NCBI RefSeq assembly: GCF_003672135.1
Contig: NC_039508.1
Coordinates: 4,030,001-4,094,000, forward strand
From: Ooceraea biroi
Lineage: Eukaryota > Arthropoda > Insecta > Hymenoptera > Formicidae
DNA: 64,000 bases
Direction of reading: 5' to 3'
In this document: in pieces, positions 49,519 through 60,906 of the stretch
How the letters are laid out: each line of letters starts with the position of its first letter
Position numbering within the stretch: position 1 is the first letter of the stretch
Program-made: the position numbers and the translations under genes
The notes under the pieces: generated by a model
The model's database searches: none
Told to the model about the DNA's origin: nothing
What the model saw: only the letters and a program-made list of their open reading frames with translations

Positions 49519-50503
49519 TGCGACCACCGTCTCTTTATGGTGATTCGAAGGAACTTGCTACCTGAAAGGAGGAATAACGGAAACCTGTGAAGCCAGCTCA
49601 GCACATATATATCCGAATGTGTTACATAATGGAAGCTTAACCCTTTCTTCATATGTTCACCTGCTCCTACAATATTTAGCGTACGATTTAGGGTAACCAC
49701 TCGCGAGGATGAAGGACTAATGCGGACTAATGATTTATAAATCGACGCACGATGAGAGCGATATTTATAAAAAACAAAAAAAGATGTAGTAAAGACAAAA
49801 AGTGATCAAGTACTAACCTCAGCGTCGAGGATCTTCGCAGTTTCCCGTAAACGAAATGATTATTCAGTCTCGAGCATTAATTCAAACTTTTTTTCGACAC
49901 GCGAGTTGCGTAATAGTATTAAAATAAATCACAGATCACGTAGGGCTTATGTAACGTAAGTATTCATGCGTACATACTTCAATCCTACCTTTCTGTTTAG
50001 TCGATTCTCTCTAGGAATTTAACTATCAGCTGGACGTTATCAGCTGACGAAATGACCGGGATGATTAATATTTTTCCCTTGCATATAGAAACGAAATAAC
50101 ACTGGCAATATATTGTATCAGTTATTATTCTTTGGATATTTGAATAAATATATTTAATAAATGAGAAAGGTAGTGCGCCATGTACGTACCATATGCAGAG
50201 TTTTATTAATTTATTTATTATATTATTAATTATACATTCGATAAAATCAAGGACAAAACAGCTCTTTCAGCAAACTATGTCACTCATGAATTGCCATGAA
50301 TAAAACATTGTTTCTACAGCATGAGAGATATGCAAACCATATTCATCTTGCGTGTCAACAATTTTATTACATGGAAATAATTCCTTTATTTAATATTATA
50401 CATAAGCCTGTGTCGAGCAGGATTATATTACGTTTAACAGTAACGGACTCCTAGAGAACCTAACATTGCTCCACTCTTGTTACTAGTTCACAAGAGTCGT
50501 AGC
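49519..50503 (-). other. PPCS upstream region and NDUFA4 3' UTR
   Basis: Both flanking genes are on the - strand: PPCS starts at 49518 and NDUFA4 ends at 50504. The PPCS promoter probably lies in 49.55-50.1 kb, and the rest is the NDUFA4 3' UTR. Open frames at 49443-49700 (- strand) and 49357-49590 (+ strand) overlap PPCS exon 1 in other frames and are not coding. Confidence 0.5.
50385..50390 (-). terminator. Candidate polyadenylation signal of NDUFA4
   Basis: TTTATT on the + strand reads AATAAA on the - strand, 114 nt after the NDUFA4 stop codon. This is a normal distance for a small nuclear-encoded mitochondrial gene. Confidence 0.5.
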
Positions 50504-50960
50504 TTAATATTCAGGTGGCTTGGTCTTTGGCGCATTTTCGTCCCAGCTCTTTGTGGTATAGAACTGTAAGAAAGAAGAACGTGAACATGAATTGGAGTTC
50601 TTTTGGGTCTAACATTAGTAAAAAAAAGTAATCAAAAGTAATCTGTTCTCTCTTTCTCTCTCTCTCTCTTTATGGTCACCTTGTATTGCTTGTCTTTGTA
50701 GTCATTCCATGGCTCAGCCTCTTTTTTATTCCTCCAGGAGACGTCGGGACTACGTAACGCCAGGCGTAACAAGTACAAAGCTGCAGCGGCTCCCCCCAGT
50801 CCCATACAGAAGTAAAGTGGGACCAACTGAAACGAGAAAGGGGAGGAAATTGAAAATACTCCGTGCACGCATGTGTCCTGTGCGTATTAAGTGTATGCTC
50901 TGAATCCCAAATGCTCACGGCTGGATTCTTTTTTAGGCTACTGAGATTGAGTCCTTGCAT
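50504..50960 (-). CDS. NDUFA4: NDUFA4 (MLRQ) cytochrome c oxidase subunit
   Basis: Exons in order: 50960-50919, 50826-50680, 50563-50504; 82 residues, the usual family length. The start peptide is MQGLNLSSLKKNPA. A membrane span follows (LVPLYFCMGLGGAAAALYLL), then the family signature LRLALRSPDVSW and EPWNDYKDKQYKFY. NDUFA4 was first assigned to respiratory complex I and later shown to associate with complex IV in the inner mitochondrial membrane. It is divergent to the FER kinase gene, with 1013 bp between start codons. The start is the first Met with an in-frame link to exon two. Confidence 0.94.
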
Positions 50961-51973
50961 TGCGATAACAGTGGTGATCCGTGCCCTTGACGAACCAGAC
51001 GAACCTCCACCGACATACAGGTGTAACAAGTATCCACGCTCCGTTTTCCCGCAGCACTAGAATGGCGCAATTTAGGATTGATGCGTACTGGCGTCTGCGC
51101 GATAAGCACTATCGAATCGCACAATCGCAATTGAGATATGATAAGAGTGCGCCGATATAATCTGGGGAAATTTGATATTTGGCATGGAATTCGGCGGAAT
51201 TTAATTTAGCATAAAAAAATGGCGCAGAAGGGATCAACGCAAAGCGAAACAAATAACGAAATGCCCAACTATGGTTTTAAGGCTGTTTTGAAGGTACTCG
51301 TGCTACCAATCAGATAGCCGTATTAATATCTAAAAGATTACTTAAACTATCTCATTATACGAATGGGCTATAAATACTGTTCTAAAATAATAATTTAATA
51401 ATGATAAGGTAGATTATATAATGCATCAGATAATGCTTTTATTTTCAAATAAATGTAATGTTGAAAACAAAAAGAATAAAAAATGAGGAAGAACAGTTGA
51501 AACTGCGTTACCGGGCAACCTACTTATTTTGCGTTCACACATCTCGCTTCAATTAACGGGATGTCGAGGTACACTCTACTGTATACATACTCTTGTACCT
51601 CGTTCGGTTTCCTTGGCCCTTGCTCGACATCATCGTGTGTTGTACTCAATGGCGGTATTTCTCTGGTAAGAGTGAATTTTTCTGCAAATTTTCGGAGACT
51701 CGGCTATAAATATAAATGTTGATCTCAGAATTGTGCGAGCGCGCGAGGACGCGCCGGAGTTGAGTCGAGTGGCACTCGTATCATCGTCATGATGACGATG
51801 GTGCTCATGTAACAGTCTCAGATACGCCGTCGTCGTCGTTTAACGTGCCCGAGGGGAGCCTTTTGGCTAAATGTCAGGGTACCCGTTCTTATGCCAGCTG
51901 CAGAATATCCTACTCCGATGAGCCGCCGTTGAGCGCACGTTGCTACTAGTTTGCACGTTCGCGGTTAACAAGG
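50961..51973. promoter_or_regulatory. Divergent region between NDUFA4 and FER
   Basis: This 1-kb interval separates two divergent start codons, so it should contain both promoters and 5' UTRs. The right part (about 51600-51970) is more CpG-rich and directly precedes the FER start. A short perfect inverted repeat (GAGGTACA with TGTACCTC) lies at about 51570-51602. No frame here is convincing, and a shared promoter is inference. Confidence 0.45.
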
Positions 51974-54900
51974 ATGGGCTTCTCCACGAGCCTGCAGGGT
52001 CAGGCATCGCACGAGGCGCTGCTGGCTAGGCAGGATGCCGAGATCAAGCTCCTGGAGACGATGCGCAGGTGCATCACGACGAAGGTCAAGTCCGACCGGG
52101 AGTATGCCTCTACCATTTCCTCGCTCACCTCGCAAGGGAAGAAGATTGAGCGCAACGAGGAGCTCGTTGGCAGTCTCATATTGCAGGTAGCCTACTTGAC
52201 GCTTGATTCGCTGTCTCAGGTTTATTCGTTGGGTGTCTGGTTTTTATCTAGAAACATGTATGTTGCTGCAGAGCTGGAGAGACATAATGGACTCGATTGA
52301 TCAGACGGCGAAGCTAATTAAGCAGCAAGCGGATTCTATTGAGAATATAGTTGTTGAGCAATTAAGTATGTTATATTCGGAGAGAAGAAGAGCCAGGAAG
52401 CTCTATCAAGAGGAGCAGACCTGGCTGAACAATCAGTTTCAGCAGGTAAGTGAGATTGGATCTGAACTGCGAACGGAACATATAAGTAATAGCAAAAGTT
52501 TAAACAAATTTTGATAAATATCATGTTCACACTTTATTTTTCAATCATTGACTCGCTGTTTAATATTTCCTCTTTTTGCATGCAATTTTCAAGTTGACAG
52601 ATGATGTGACTAGGAAAAAAATGGAATATCAGAAGAATCTGGAGGTGTATAAATTAATGAGGTCGCGATTCGAAGAGTATTATGTTAAGTGTATGTATTT
52701 TCTATCAAAATACTTGCATATTATTAGAAACAAATTGCACATTTGTGTAATAGAAGGATTATTACAGTAATATAATTTCCTTTAGCTGGTAGGGGAGGTC
52801 GCAAGTTAGATGAAGTGAGAGAAAAGTATCAGAAAGCATGCAGGAAGCTGCATCTGACACACAATGAATATGTACTACTGCTGGGTGCAGTGACGGAATG
52901 CGAACATGATTTGAGAACTTGTTACTTGCCAAGTTTGCTTCATCGGCAACAAGCTATTCACCAAGAATTTATAACTTCATGGTGAGTTATAAATACTTAA
53001 ATTTTATTGTAAATATTCTTTGTATGATTTGCAACTTGGGCACTAGGAAAAACTTTTATTGTTTGATAAATAAGATCTCTACATTTTTCCTATGTTTTTT
53101 TCAATCTGCACACAACTAGAGATGGAGAAGGTAAAACAGTTATAGAAATTAATGGTTATTTTTATACTATAATATTTATAACAATTTTTGCTACTTTCTT
53201 TTTTTCTTTTTTTTTTTTTTTAAGGAAAGGAATACTTCAGGATATTGTAAAATACTCAGATTTTACAACAGAGAAATTTCTGGAGATCCATGTACGAGTG
53301 CAAAAGGTAGTCGATGGTGTCAAGCCTATCGAAGAATATAGAGATTTCATTGGAAAGCACAAGTATGTATCTAACATTATAGCAACTTTGATTCTTCTTC
53401 ATAAAAATAATTAATTAATATTCCGTTTTTCTTAATTAATTATTACCATAAGTGAGGGTGGCTTTATGATTAGTGGGATGGCTTTGTTACAAATAGTTAA
53501 TAATTAATTAAGAAACACGGAATTAATTAATTATAACTGTTTGTCACAAAGTCACCCTACTAGTCACAAAGTTACACCTGCCTACAATATATGAAGTATG
53601 CGTCTAAGTGTCACAAATCCTAATGTTAAAATATAGGACGAGGCCAGCATCTCCAATCAGATTCACATTTGATGAGAATCTTGTGGACGACACTTCAGGG
53701 AAATTATCACCAAATAAGCTAACTGTAGATAATTTAACCATAGATTGGCTAAGAGGTCGTCTCACGGAGCTTGAGACTTCTCTCAAAACTACACAACAAA
53801 ATCGACAGAGCCCACAATTTCCGCAAGAGAATAATAGTGATTCTAGGTATGTAATATCGTCAACGATATTAATATCAATTTATAGAATTTCTCGTTTACC
53901 GATTATTATTTTTAACAAACGTGTTTTTATGTTCTGCACTCTACTAGAATTTCAATCTTGGATTATTCTCGCGAAAGGGAAGAACTGAGATTACGTTGTC
54001 AAGAGAAAAAATTGCAAAGACAAGTGGATGTTATCAGAGGTGCTCTCAACGAATTAGGCTGTGAGGAATTACCGTCAGGTTGCGATCTTTCTATGGAAGG
54101 TTCTTTCACTGAATCGTCTACAATTAACAAAGTGAGTAAATATAAAAGAACAATTTCCTTTTTTTTATGTACATTAGATAACGGTACAAAACAGATTTTA
54201 ATTATAATAAATTTAATAATATATAAATATAAATATAAATTTAATAATATAGTGTTACTGTAGCCCAAATTTTGATATTAACACGTTAAAAATATCGATA
54301 GCATAGATTTTTATCGTAATTAATATCCAGAATATTTTCATTAAGAACCAGATTGCCCAAAGTTACAAGTTAGTTAGATTTAGTGGTATTACAGAGGAAC
54401 ACAGTCGCAGACAGTGGTTTGTTCACACTAAGAAGAAATCAGCGATTTATAACAATGTTAAAATCACCTTTCAAATCTTTGCCAGCAATTACCGATTCGA
54501 AAAACGGAGTGATTAGAGCAAATAGTGAGGGGCCTACGATCAAAGCAGACAATAATATCCCCCCCGTTGTATGTGCTACACTTCACTTTGTGTGTTGTCT
54601 AAGTGCTCATATATGTTTTCTGTAAATTGCAAGACGATGAAACGCTAAATGTTGAATTTTGATTTGCTGTTTTGACTGTGCGAAAATGCGTGATACAAAT
54701 TTCACATGATGTGACCACAAACACACAAGACGACATAGTATACTTCAGCTGTTTTGTTAAGGTCCAGCGCATTTATATTTTTCTTATCATTATAAACATT
54801 AATAAGACTTGCAAACAATTTTATTAACTACGTTTTATGTTAATTTATGAAATCATGATTTACAAGATTTACTATAACTAGAAAATTGCATGAATAATGC

Positions 54901-56975
54901 ATACATTATTTGGTGTACATACTGATAGTGTTGAATATGGTATCTTATCAGCTATGACCAAGCATGAGGAATTTTATGCGTGAAATGAATGTTTAACATT
55001 GTTGTTTGATATAGATTTTTATTCATATAACACTGTACCGAGCGTACATATGGTGGTAATTAGAATTGCGCGAAAAGATTGTTGCCCATTTTACTATAAA
55101 TATTTATTCTCACGGATTAAATTTATCTTTAGGCACCATTGCGTGTAACTTCGCATTTAACTAACAATCAAAAAACTAATGGGAACGGCGGTCTCACGGA
55201 AGAGGAATGGTTCCACGGGGTCCTACCGCGAGAAGAAGTTGTACGATTACTCGTCAACGAAGGAGATTTTTTAGTACGCGAAACGATGAGGAATGACGAG
55301 TGTCAAATAGTTTTGTCCGTTTGCTGGGACGGACACAAGCATTTTATCGTGCAGACCACGCCAGAGGTAAGATACACGCCGTGCGTGTAATACGTAATAC
55401 AATAAATTTGAAATAATATTACAATATCTGAATTTGCGATTCGCGCGTAGAATTCATCATTTATTTATCATTAATTGTTACTTGTGACGAATAAATTCTG
55501 TTGAAACGTATTATCGTAGGGGCACTACAGATTCGAGGGACCTACGTTCCCGTCCATTCAAGAATTGATCAAGCATCAATGGTTGTCTGGCTTGCCGGTG
55601 ACTAGTCGATCTGGTGCTATTCTGAAGACGCCGATCCTGCGCGAGCGGTGGGAGCTCAATAACGATGATGTCATCCTTTTGGAGAAAATAGGCCGAGTGA
55701 GTAAGCTGATAATAGATATTCCCGGTGTTTTACGCCGCGATGTAATAACGGCGATAACGACGCGATGTTCGCAGGGGAATTTCGGCGATGTTTATAAAGC
55801 ACAACTGAAGACTGGCAAGACCGAGGTGGCGGTGAAAACATGCAAGGTGACTCTGCCGGACGAGCAGAAGCGCAAGTTTCTACAAGAGGGGAGAATATTG
55901 AAGCAGTACGATCATCCGAACATAGTCAAATTGATCGGTATCTGCGTGCAGAAGCAGCCGATCATGATCGTGATGGAACTGGTACCTGGTAAGCCGATCA
56001 ATCTTTTCCAGAGAGTAGTGTTGTACAACCGCTTCACGCGGAGAAACCGTTAACACAAATACCTAATATTGCGAAAAAGAAGGATTGAAATTGGGCGAAT
56101 GCACGAACTGTGATTAATATCTGCGATAATATCGGTAACTTTAGGTGGTTCGTTACTTACCTATTTACGGAAGAACGCTGGTACGATAACGCAGCGGGAG
56201 CAACTGCGTATGTGTAAGGACGCCGCAGCTGGAATGAGCTACCTGGAATCGAAATATTGCATCCATAGAGATTTAGCCGCTCGCAATTGCCTCGTGGGTA
56301 AATAAACTGTATTTTCATTGTTCAGTGATCATAAAAATCGACGATGATTGGCGTGTAAGATATAATGCCGAATGCGATATTTCCTTCAGGATACGAATGC
56401 ATAGTCAAAATCTCCGACTTTGGGATGTCCAGAGAGGAGGAAGAGTACATAGTTTCGGATGGCATGAAACAGATTCCTATCAAGTGGACCGCGCCGGAGG
56501 CCTTGAATTTTGGTAGACTTTTTGCACATTTTCATAATACCACAAATATTTTATTTTATATTATTAATACGTTATTAATGTTAATGTGCAACTGTAGGTA
56601 AATACACGTCGCTTTGCGACATATGGAGTTACGGAATTCTGATATGGGAGATATTCTCCAAAGGCGGTAATCCGTACAGCGGAATGTCCAACTCGCAGGC
56701 ACGTGAAAAGATAGACGCAGGTGCGAGAGCAAATAAAAAAAAAGTTGATAAATATTTGTTACGGCGCAATATCAATATATATATATATATATATTCTAAT
56801 TTATAATTTTGTAAATTGTTAATTTGTGTTAGGATATCGAATGCCAGCTCCGGACGAGACACCCGAAGAGATATATCGATTAATGCTACGGTGTTGGGAA
56901 TACGAGCCGGAGAAACGGCCACATTTCGAGCAGATATACACCGTGGTCGAGACATTATCTCAAGCGTATCTATAA
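51974..56975 (+). CDS. FER: FER/FES-family F-BAR SH2 tyrosine kinase
   Basis: Fifteen exons: 51974-52186, 52272-52445, 52594-52690, 52786-52981, 53225-53362, 53637-53846, 53948-54131, 54395-54568, 55133-55366, 55520-55696, 55775-55988, 56145-56297, 56390-56512, 56598-56720, 56833-56975; 850 residues. The N-terminal F-BAR domain (MGFSTSLQGQASHEALL to about residue 260) binds curved membranes. A linker with coiled-coil potential follows, then SH2 (EEWFHGVLPREE, FLVRET with the phosphotyrosine-binding Arg). The kinase domain has GRGNFGDVY loop, VAVKTC lysine, HRDLAARN, DFGMS and WTAPEALNFG, all catalytic residues present. The orthologue is Fps85D in Drosophila and FER or FES in vertebrates, acting in adhesion and actin control at the cell cortex. 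Convergent with eIF2B alpha. Confidence 0.97.
53408..53533. repeat. Imperfect inverted repeat in a FER intron
   Basis: The left arm at 53408-53445 and right arm at 53498-53533 are mirror images apart from an indel and one mismatch (shared TTCTTAATTAATTATTA). They lie in the FER intron between exons 53225-53362 and 53637-53846. The interior (GGTGGCTTTATGATTAG) is weakly mirrored by sequence to about 53585, so the whole may be a decayed foldback MITE of about 180 bp. Confidence 0.6.
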
Positions 56976-58410
56976 GTATTATGTTGAGAGTATTTTACAG
57001 ACACGAAACAGTATAAATTGTTGCTCTAGCTTCTTGACATTTATTTTGTACATTTGCATGTTCCGAAATCCTAATGATAATGGATGTATAAAAGGATATT
57101 GGAGCTTTACGACTTATATAAAATGCTCGCAACCAAATCATATTTTATCCCATCAATACGTATCTACATACATTTGTTGTACATACCAGTTTGAAACGCG
57201 TACTGCTGATTGCCATTATGCCGTTGCGAAATAGCGCCAACGTGAATGCCATTGTCTTACATTTTGCCGATTTCTTTAGAAATTATTCTATTTCTCCGTC
57301 CATACAATTCAATTCGCCGTGATGCTATTCTCCGCTCCCTCTTATAGTATTTGAACATAAATATTTTTTTTATTGTTATGTATTTGTATGACGTAACGTG
57401 TAGGCTTTATTTATTTATTCAGCTCTATCGTCATCATTTATATCTTTTTCCTTAACATTTTATGTGTACATCTTAGGATACGTACGATATGATGCAACAA
57501 CGAGCGTCATACGTGTATTAAATTTTATAGTCACATTATTGTTCGATTATATCTTGTACTTGTGTATTTATTGTAAATTTGTCATTTTTCACAGAAATCA
57601 GAAACATAGTGAAAACATCAAAGATCTTGTACATATAAAGTATACGCAACTATGATTCTATAAATTTTGTAATTTTTATTAGCAAGGAATTTCCTTTCCC
57701 AGCATTTTATATTTTAATACAATCTGAACACATTTAAACAGCAATACATTTATTTAATACTTCCTGGTCAATTATCAAGATTGTTACATATTCAATTATA
57801 AATACTAAAATCAATAATTATACTTGTATAAATTAAATCCAATTTCATAAGTATATTTGTAATACTTTTGAGTATTGAGATCGATTGAATATTATTGATA
57901 TATACTTAATATCAATTTCAATCGATATTGTAAACTTCTCTTGTATGTGTATACAAACACATGCAGAATAGGAATTGAATAACCCACGAATGCTGAAAGA
58001 TTTGTAGCATAGAATCTCACTGGACGAAAATATGAGAGAAAAAGCTATGTTACTGATTTTAAGTCTTCTGAGAATACTCTTCTTATATAAACTGTTGAAA
58101 GAAGAAGCTAGAATTAAGAATCATGTAATCTAATATCTCGAGTGTAAGACCTTTCCTCTAACGATAATCTTATGTTCATTATCGCTGTGCAATATACAAT
58201 TAAGTTGTAAATAAAAGTTAGACACGTATTTTTTACTCTTAATGTATGAAATGTTTAAAATGTTTAAATACTGTTACTTTCAACACTCTTCCAAAGTTAA
58301 TAATTCAAAGTTCTTTTAATTTAGATGTCTTCCTTGTTTTCTGTTTAAATGGCAGCAATGTTATATAATATATTGCACGCGATTGCACAGTTTTTGTTCG
58401 ATAGATTATA

Positions 58411-58550
58411 TTAGGTTGTTCGGAAAGTTCGTTTCAAGTTCATTTCGCACGCTCCGCATTTCTATGTAATCTGTAAGAGAGCGAGGGCGCTCCAGATGAT
58501 TTTTGTTGATACTTGACATGAAAGACATTCGTTTCCGTTATGCAAATACT
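58411..58550 (+). mobile_element. Mariner terminal fragment
   Basis: TTAGGTTGTTCGGAAAGTTC directly follows a TA dinucleotide and has the form of a mariner terminal inverted repeat common in ants and other insects. The following 100 or so bases differ in composition from the flanks. No matching inverted end or transposase follows, so this looks like a truncated solo end. The right border is a guess. Confidence 0.5.
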
Positions 58551-58641
58551 CAATATATTGCTGTGTAATAAATTAATAAAGATTATATATATTAGTCTTT
58601 TTTTATAAAAGTATAACATTTCGACAATTTTAATTTTAGCA

Positions 58642-58647
58642 TTTATT
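58642..58647 (-). terminator. Candidate polyadenylation signal of eIF2B alpha
   Basis: TTTATT on the + strand reads AATAAA on the - strand, about 142 nt past the eIF2B-alpha stop codon, a typical 3' UTR length. Confidence 0.45.
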
Positions 58648-58788
58648 TAGAAAGAGAATAAGAAACACTTTATCAACAAGTAACATATCTCTATGTATTA
58701 CTATGTTATATCGTGAAATTTAGAAATTTACAAATAAAATTTAGAAATTTCACATATATTAGTGTATTTGTGTGAAAAAAATTCCGAA

Positions 58789-60604
58789 TTATAAATACAA
58801 TTTTATGAGTTCGTCACTAACAGCTGACGGCGTCAGAATTCCTAAGTCGGTGAACAACAAACTGATGTAGTGAGGCGGAGTATAGTCCACTAATGGATGC
58901 TCCTTCTTCAGATCATTACTTAGAGTACTGGATGTATACTGCAAAATGTAACAATGTATGAGAGTTCCGTAACGTAAATTATTGCTTTGTCTTGTGGGCT
59001 GGACGTTTCTTGTCGTTTTGATTTCGATGTTTCATGAGTGATAAGAACTTTAACTTGATGGTTTTAACCCGGAAATCCAAACTCGATTGGAAGCAATAAT
59101 ATATATAATTTTATGCAGACATATTAGAGCTATTTAGTAAATCAGAATACTTACTTATTAGTTACGTAAACGTGTGATAATTTACCTTAAATTCGTTAGG
59201 CAGGTCTACCTGGTTCAAGGGATAGATCCTTGCGAATTTGAAACTCTCTGTCAATACGTAAAATGGTTTCTTCATCTCTTTCGCACATATGGCCATTGTA
59301 TACGTGCCTATCTGTAAAGGCAATAAATGTTTTTTTCAATTTTGGGGAACTTGCTTTACCGTCAAGTTGTTGCTACATACTTTGTTGATCACACCGCCAC
59401 TTTCTGCGACACCCTCAGCTCCTACCATCACCATATCCACTTGTTCCATCACATATCCCACTGCAGAGTCCAAGATCATCGTACACGATATTCCTAGTTT
59501 CGTTAAGTTCCTGCACATCTCTTCACTGTTTGAAAGAGACAAAACACAAGTTACAGCTAATCATTGGTTCGGTGCCCATTAGCGATGACAATTTTTTGCC
59601 TAATTTCCTGTGATGTCACATTTTTGAGAAAAATAGCTGGCGACGAGTGGTCTGAATCACCCTGTACAAAACTGTTTTCGTTACAAAAGAGATTCATACG
59701 TACCCGATATTGTCAGGCGAAGATGATGTCACGTATACCTCGAATATTTTATTGTTTGCGGCTGCTTCCTTCATTGCTTGCAGCACAACTCTCGATTTGG
59801 AGTGTGTAAGTATAGTCTGGAAGGATGATGCAATATATGACAACGAGCGAGTGTCGGGAAAACAATTTGGAGATACTTTTTGATTCTAGTTTTTTTATAT
59901 AAAACTGCTCTTACCGAACCATCTGTAATAAAATGTTCCGCTACTTTAGCTACTTTCCCTCGCGCTGCAACTAGTTTCTCATAGAATATCTTGCCTCTGT
60001 CTAACATGATTCCTTTGCACTCTGCAAATGACTGATTCAAAGTGCGATAGTAAGTAAATTCAAAATACACGATTGAAGTGCAAAATAAAAATTTAAAGAA
60101 TAAATCTAGCTTGAGGAAGAAACAAAAGAAGGAGTCTAGATACCAAAGTATTCTTACAGGAGTATCCAATGTCGCTAGTGTGATGAAACGGAGGAACAAT
60201 TCACTGCCGGAGGCAATTGCGGTGACGGGAGTTTCTGTGGATCTCATAGCATCGATTGCATCTTGCAAGCAACCCCGGAGTTCCTGAACTGTTTCTGCTA
60301 CAAAGAGAGTATCGGGTTTTTAAATATTTGTGATGATGATCAATTTGCTCAATGATACGTACAACATATTGTAGTCGAAATGATACTTACATTTCGAGTG
60401 TTCCAGTACTTTTAATAAAGTACGAATTGCAGCCATCCCAGCGGACACGTCCTTCTCATTTTTAATGATATCGTTAAAGTATTGACGGATTTCTGCAAGA
60501 TATATTACCGAGTTGTGTTAACCTCTTAAGAAAACACGTTGCATTATTAGGTAAATCCGTATTTCAGATGATCTTTCGATTGAACACGTACCTCTCCTAT
60601 CCAT
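58789..60604 (-). CDS. EIF2B1: Translation initiation factor eIF2B subunit alpha
   Basis: Exons in order: 60604-60592, 60492-60391, 60297-60158, 60031-59915, 59816-59704, 59525-59381, 59311-59186, 58938-58789; 301 residues (human 305). The first exon encodes only MDRR plus one base. The Rossmann-like regulatory-subunit fold is seen in VTAIASGSELFLRFI, ILTHSKSRVVLQAM, LDSAVGYVMEQVD and VGAEGVAESGGVINKIGT. The C-terminus, LTPSAVSDELIKLYL, is nearly identical across animals. With beta and delta it forms the regulatory part of the decameric guanine-exchange factor for eIF2 and senses phosphorylated eIF2 under stress, in the cytosol. The acceptor at 60032 was picked over one nearer the conserved ECKGIML because it avoids a stop. 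Divergent from CCDC149. Confidence 0.97.
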
Positions 60605-60906
60605 TGCTACGATTTGTCAAATTTGCATGTAACTGGTTGTTCCGATAATTAATAAATAGATAATATGTCAAATTTTGCTCTTTAGGTTAACACACTCTCC
60701 ATCCCTCGTTCTCTCAATACTATCCATTTGTAATCGTTGTCAAACTACTAACCTAACCTAACCGTCGCGAAATAATCTGTCAGATGGATGTCCTGATAAT
60801 TATGATTTCGTACGACTTGTAGAACTGTCAAAAGTGTCACGTACATACAAAACACACTTTCCGTGAGTTAATTATTGCTTTTAGTTAAGACAAATCAGAC
60901 AAAAAA
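60605..60906. promoter_or_regulatory. 302-bp bidirectional promoter with CCTAA repeat
   Basis: Only 302 bp separate the divergent start codons of eIF2B alpha (-) and CCDC149 (+), so both promoters must fit here. The interval contains CTAACCTAACCTAACCG at about 60751-60767, a short run of the insect telomeric-type repeat (CCTAA/TTAGG). Such short runs might act as binding sites or be chance relics; function is not shown. Confidence 0.6.

Larger units (their letters stand above)
56976..58788. other. Convergent 3' region of FER and eIF2B alpha
   Basis: 1.8 kb of AT-rich DNA between convergent stop codons, probably a long FER 3' UTR on the left and a short eIF2B-alpha 3' UTR on the right. No coding frame is convincing. 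A mariner-end fragment at about 58411 is listed separately. Confidence 0.5.

Noticed and set aside
59771..60268. 165-codon - strand open frame over eIF2B alpha
   Set aside because: It is partly the true frame of exon 60297-60158 running on through introns; the rest is intronic and out of phase with the conserved protein.
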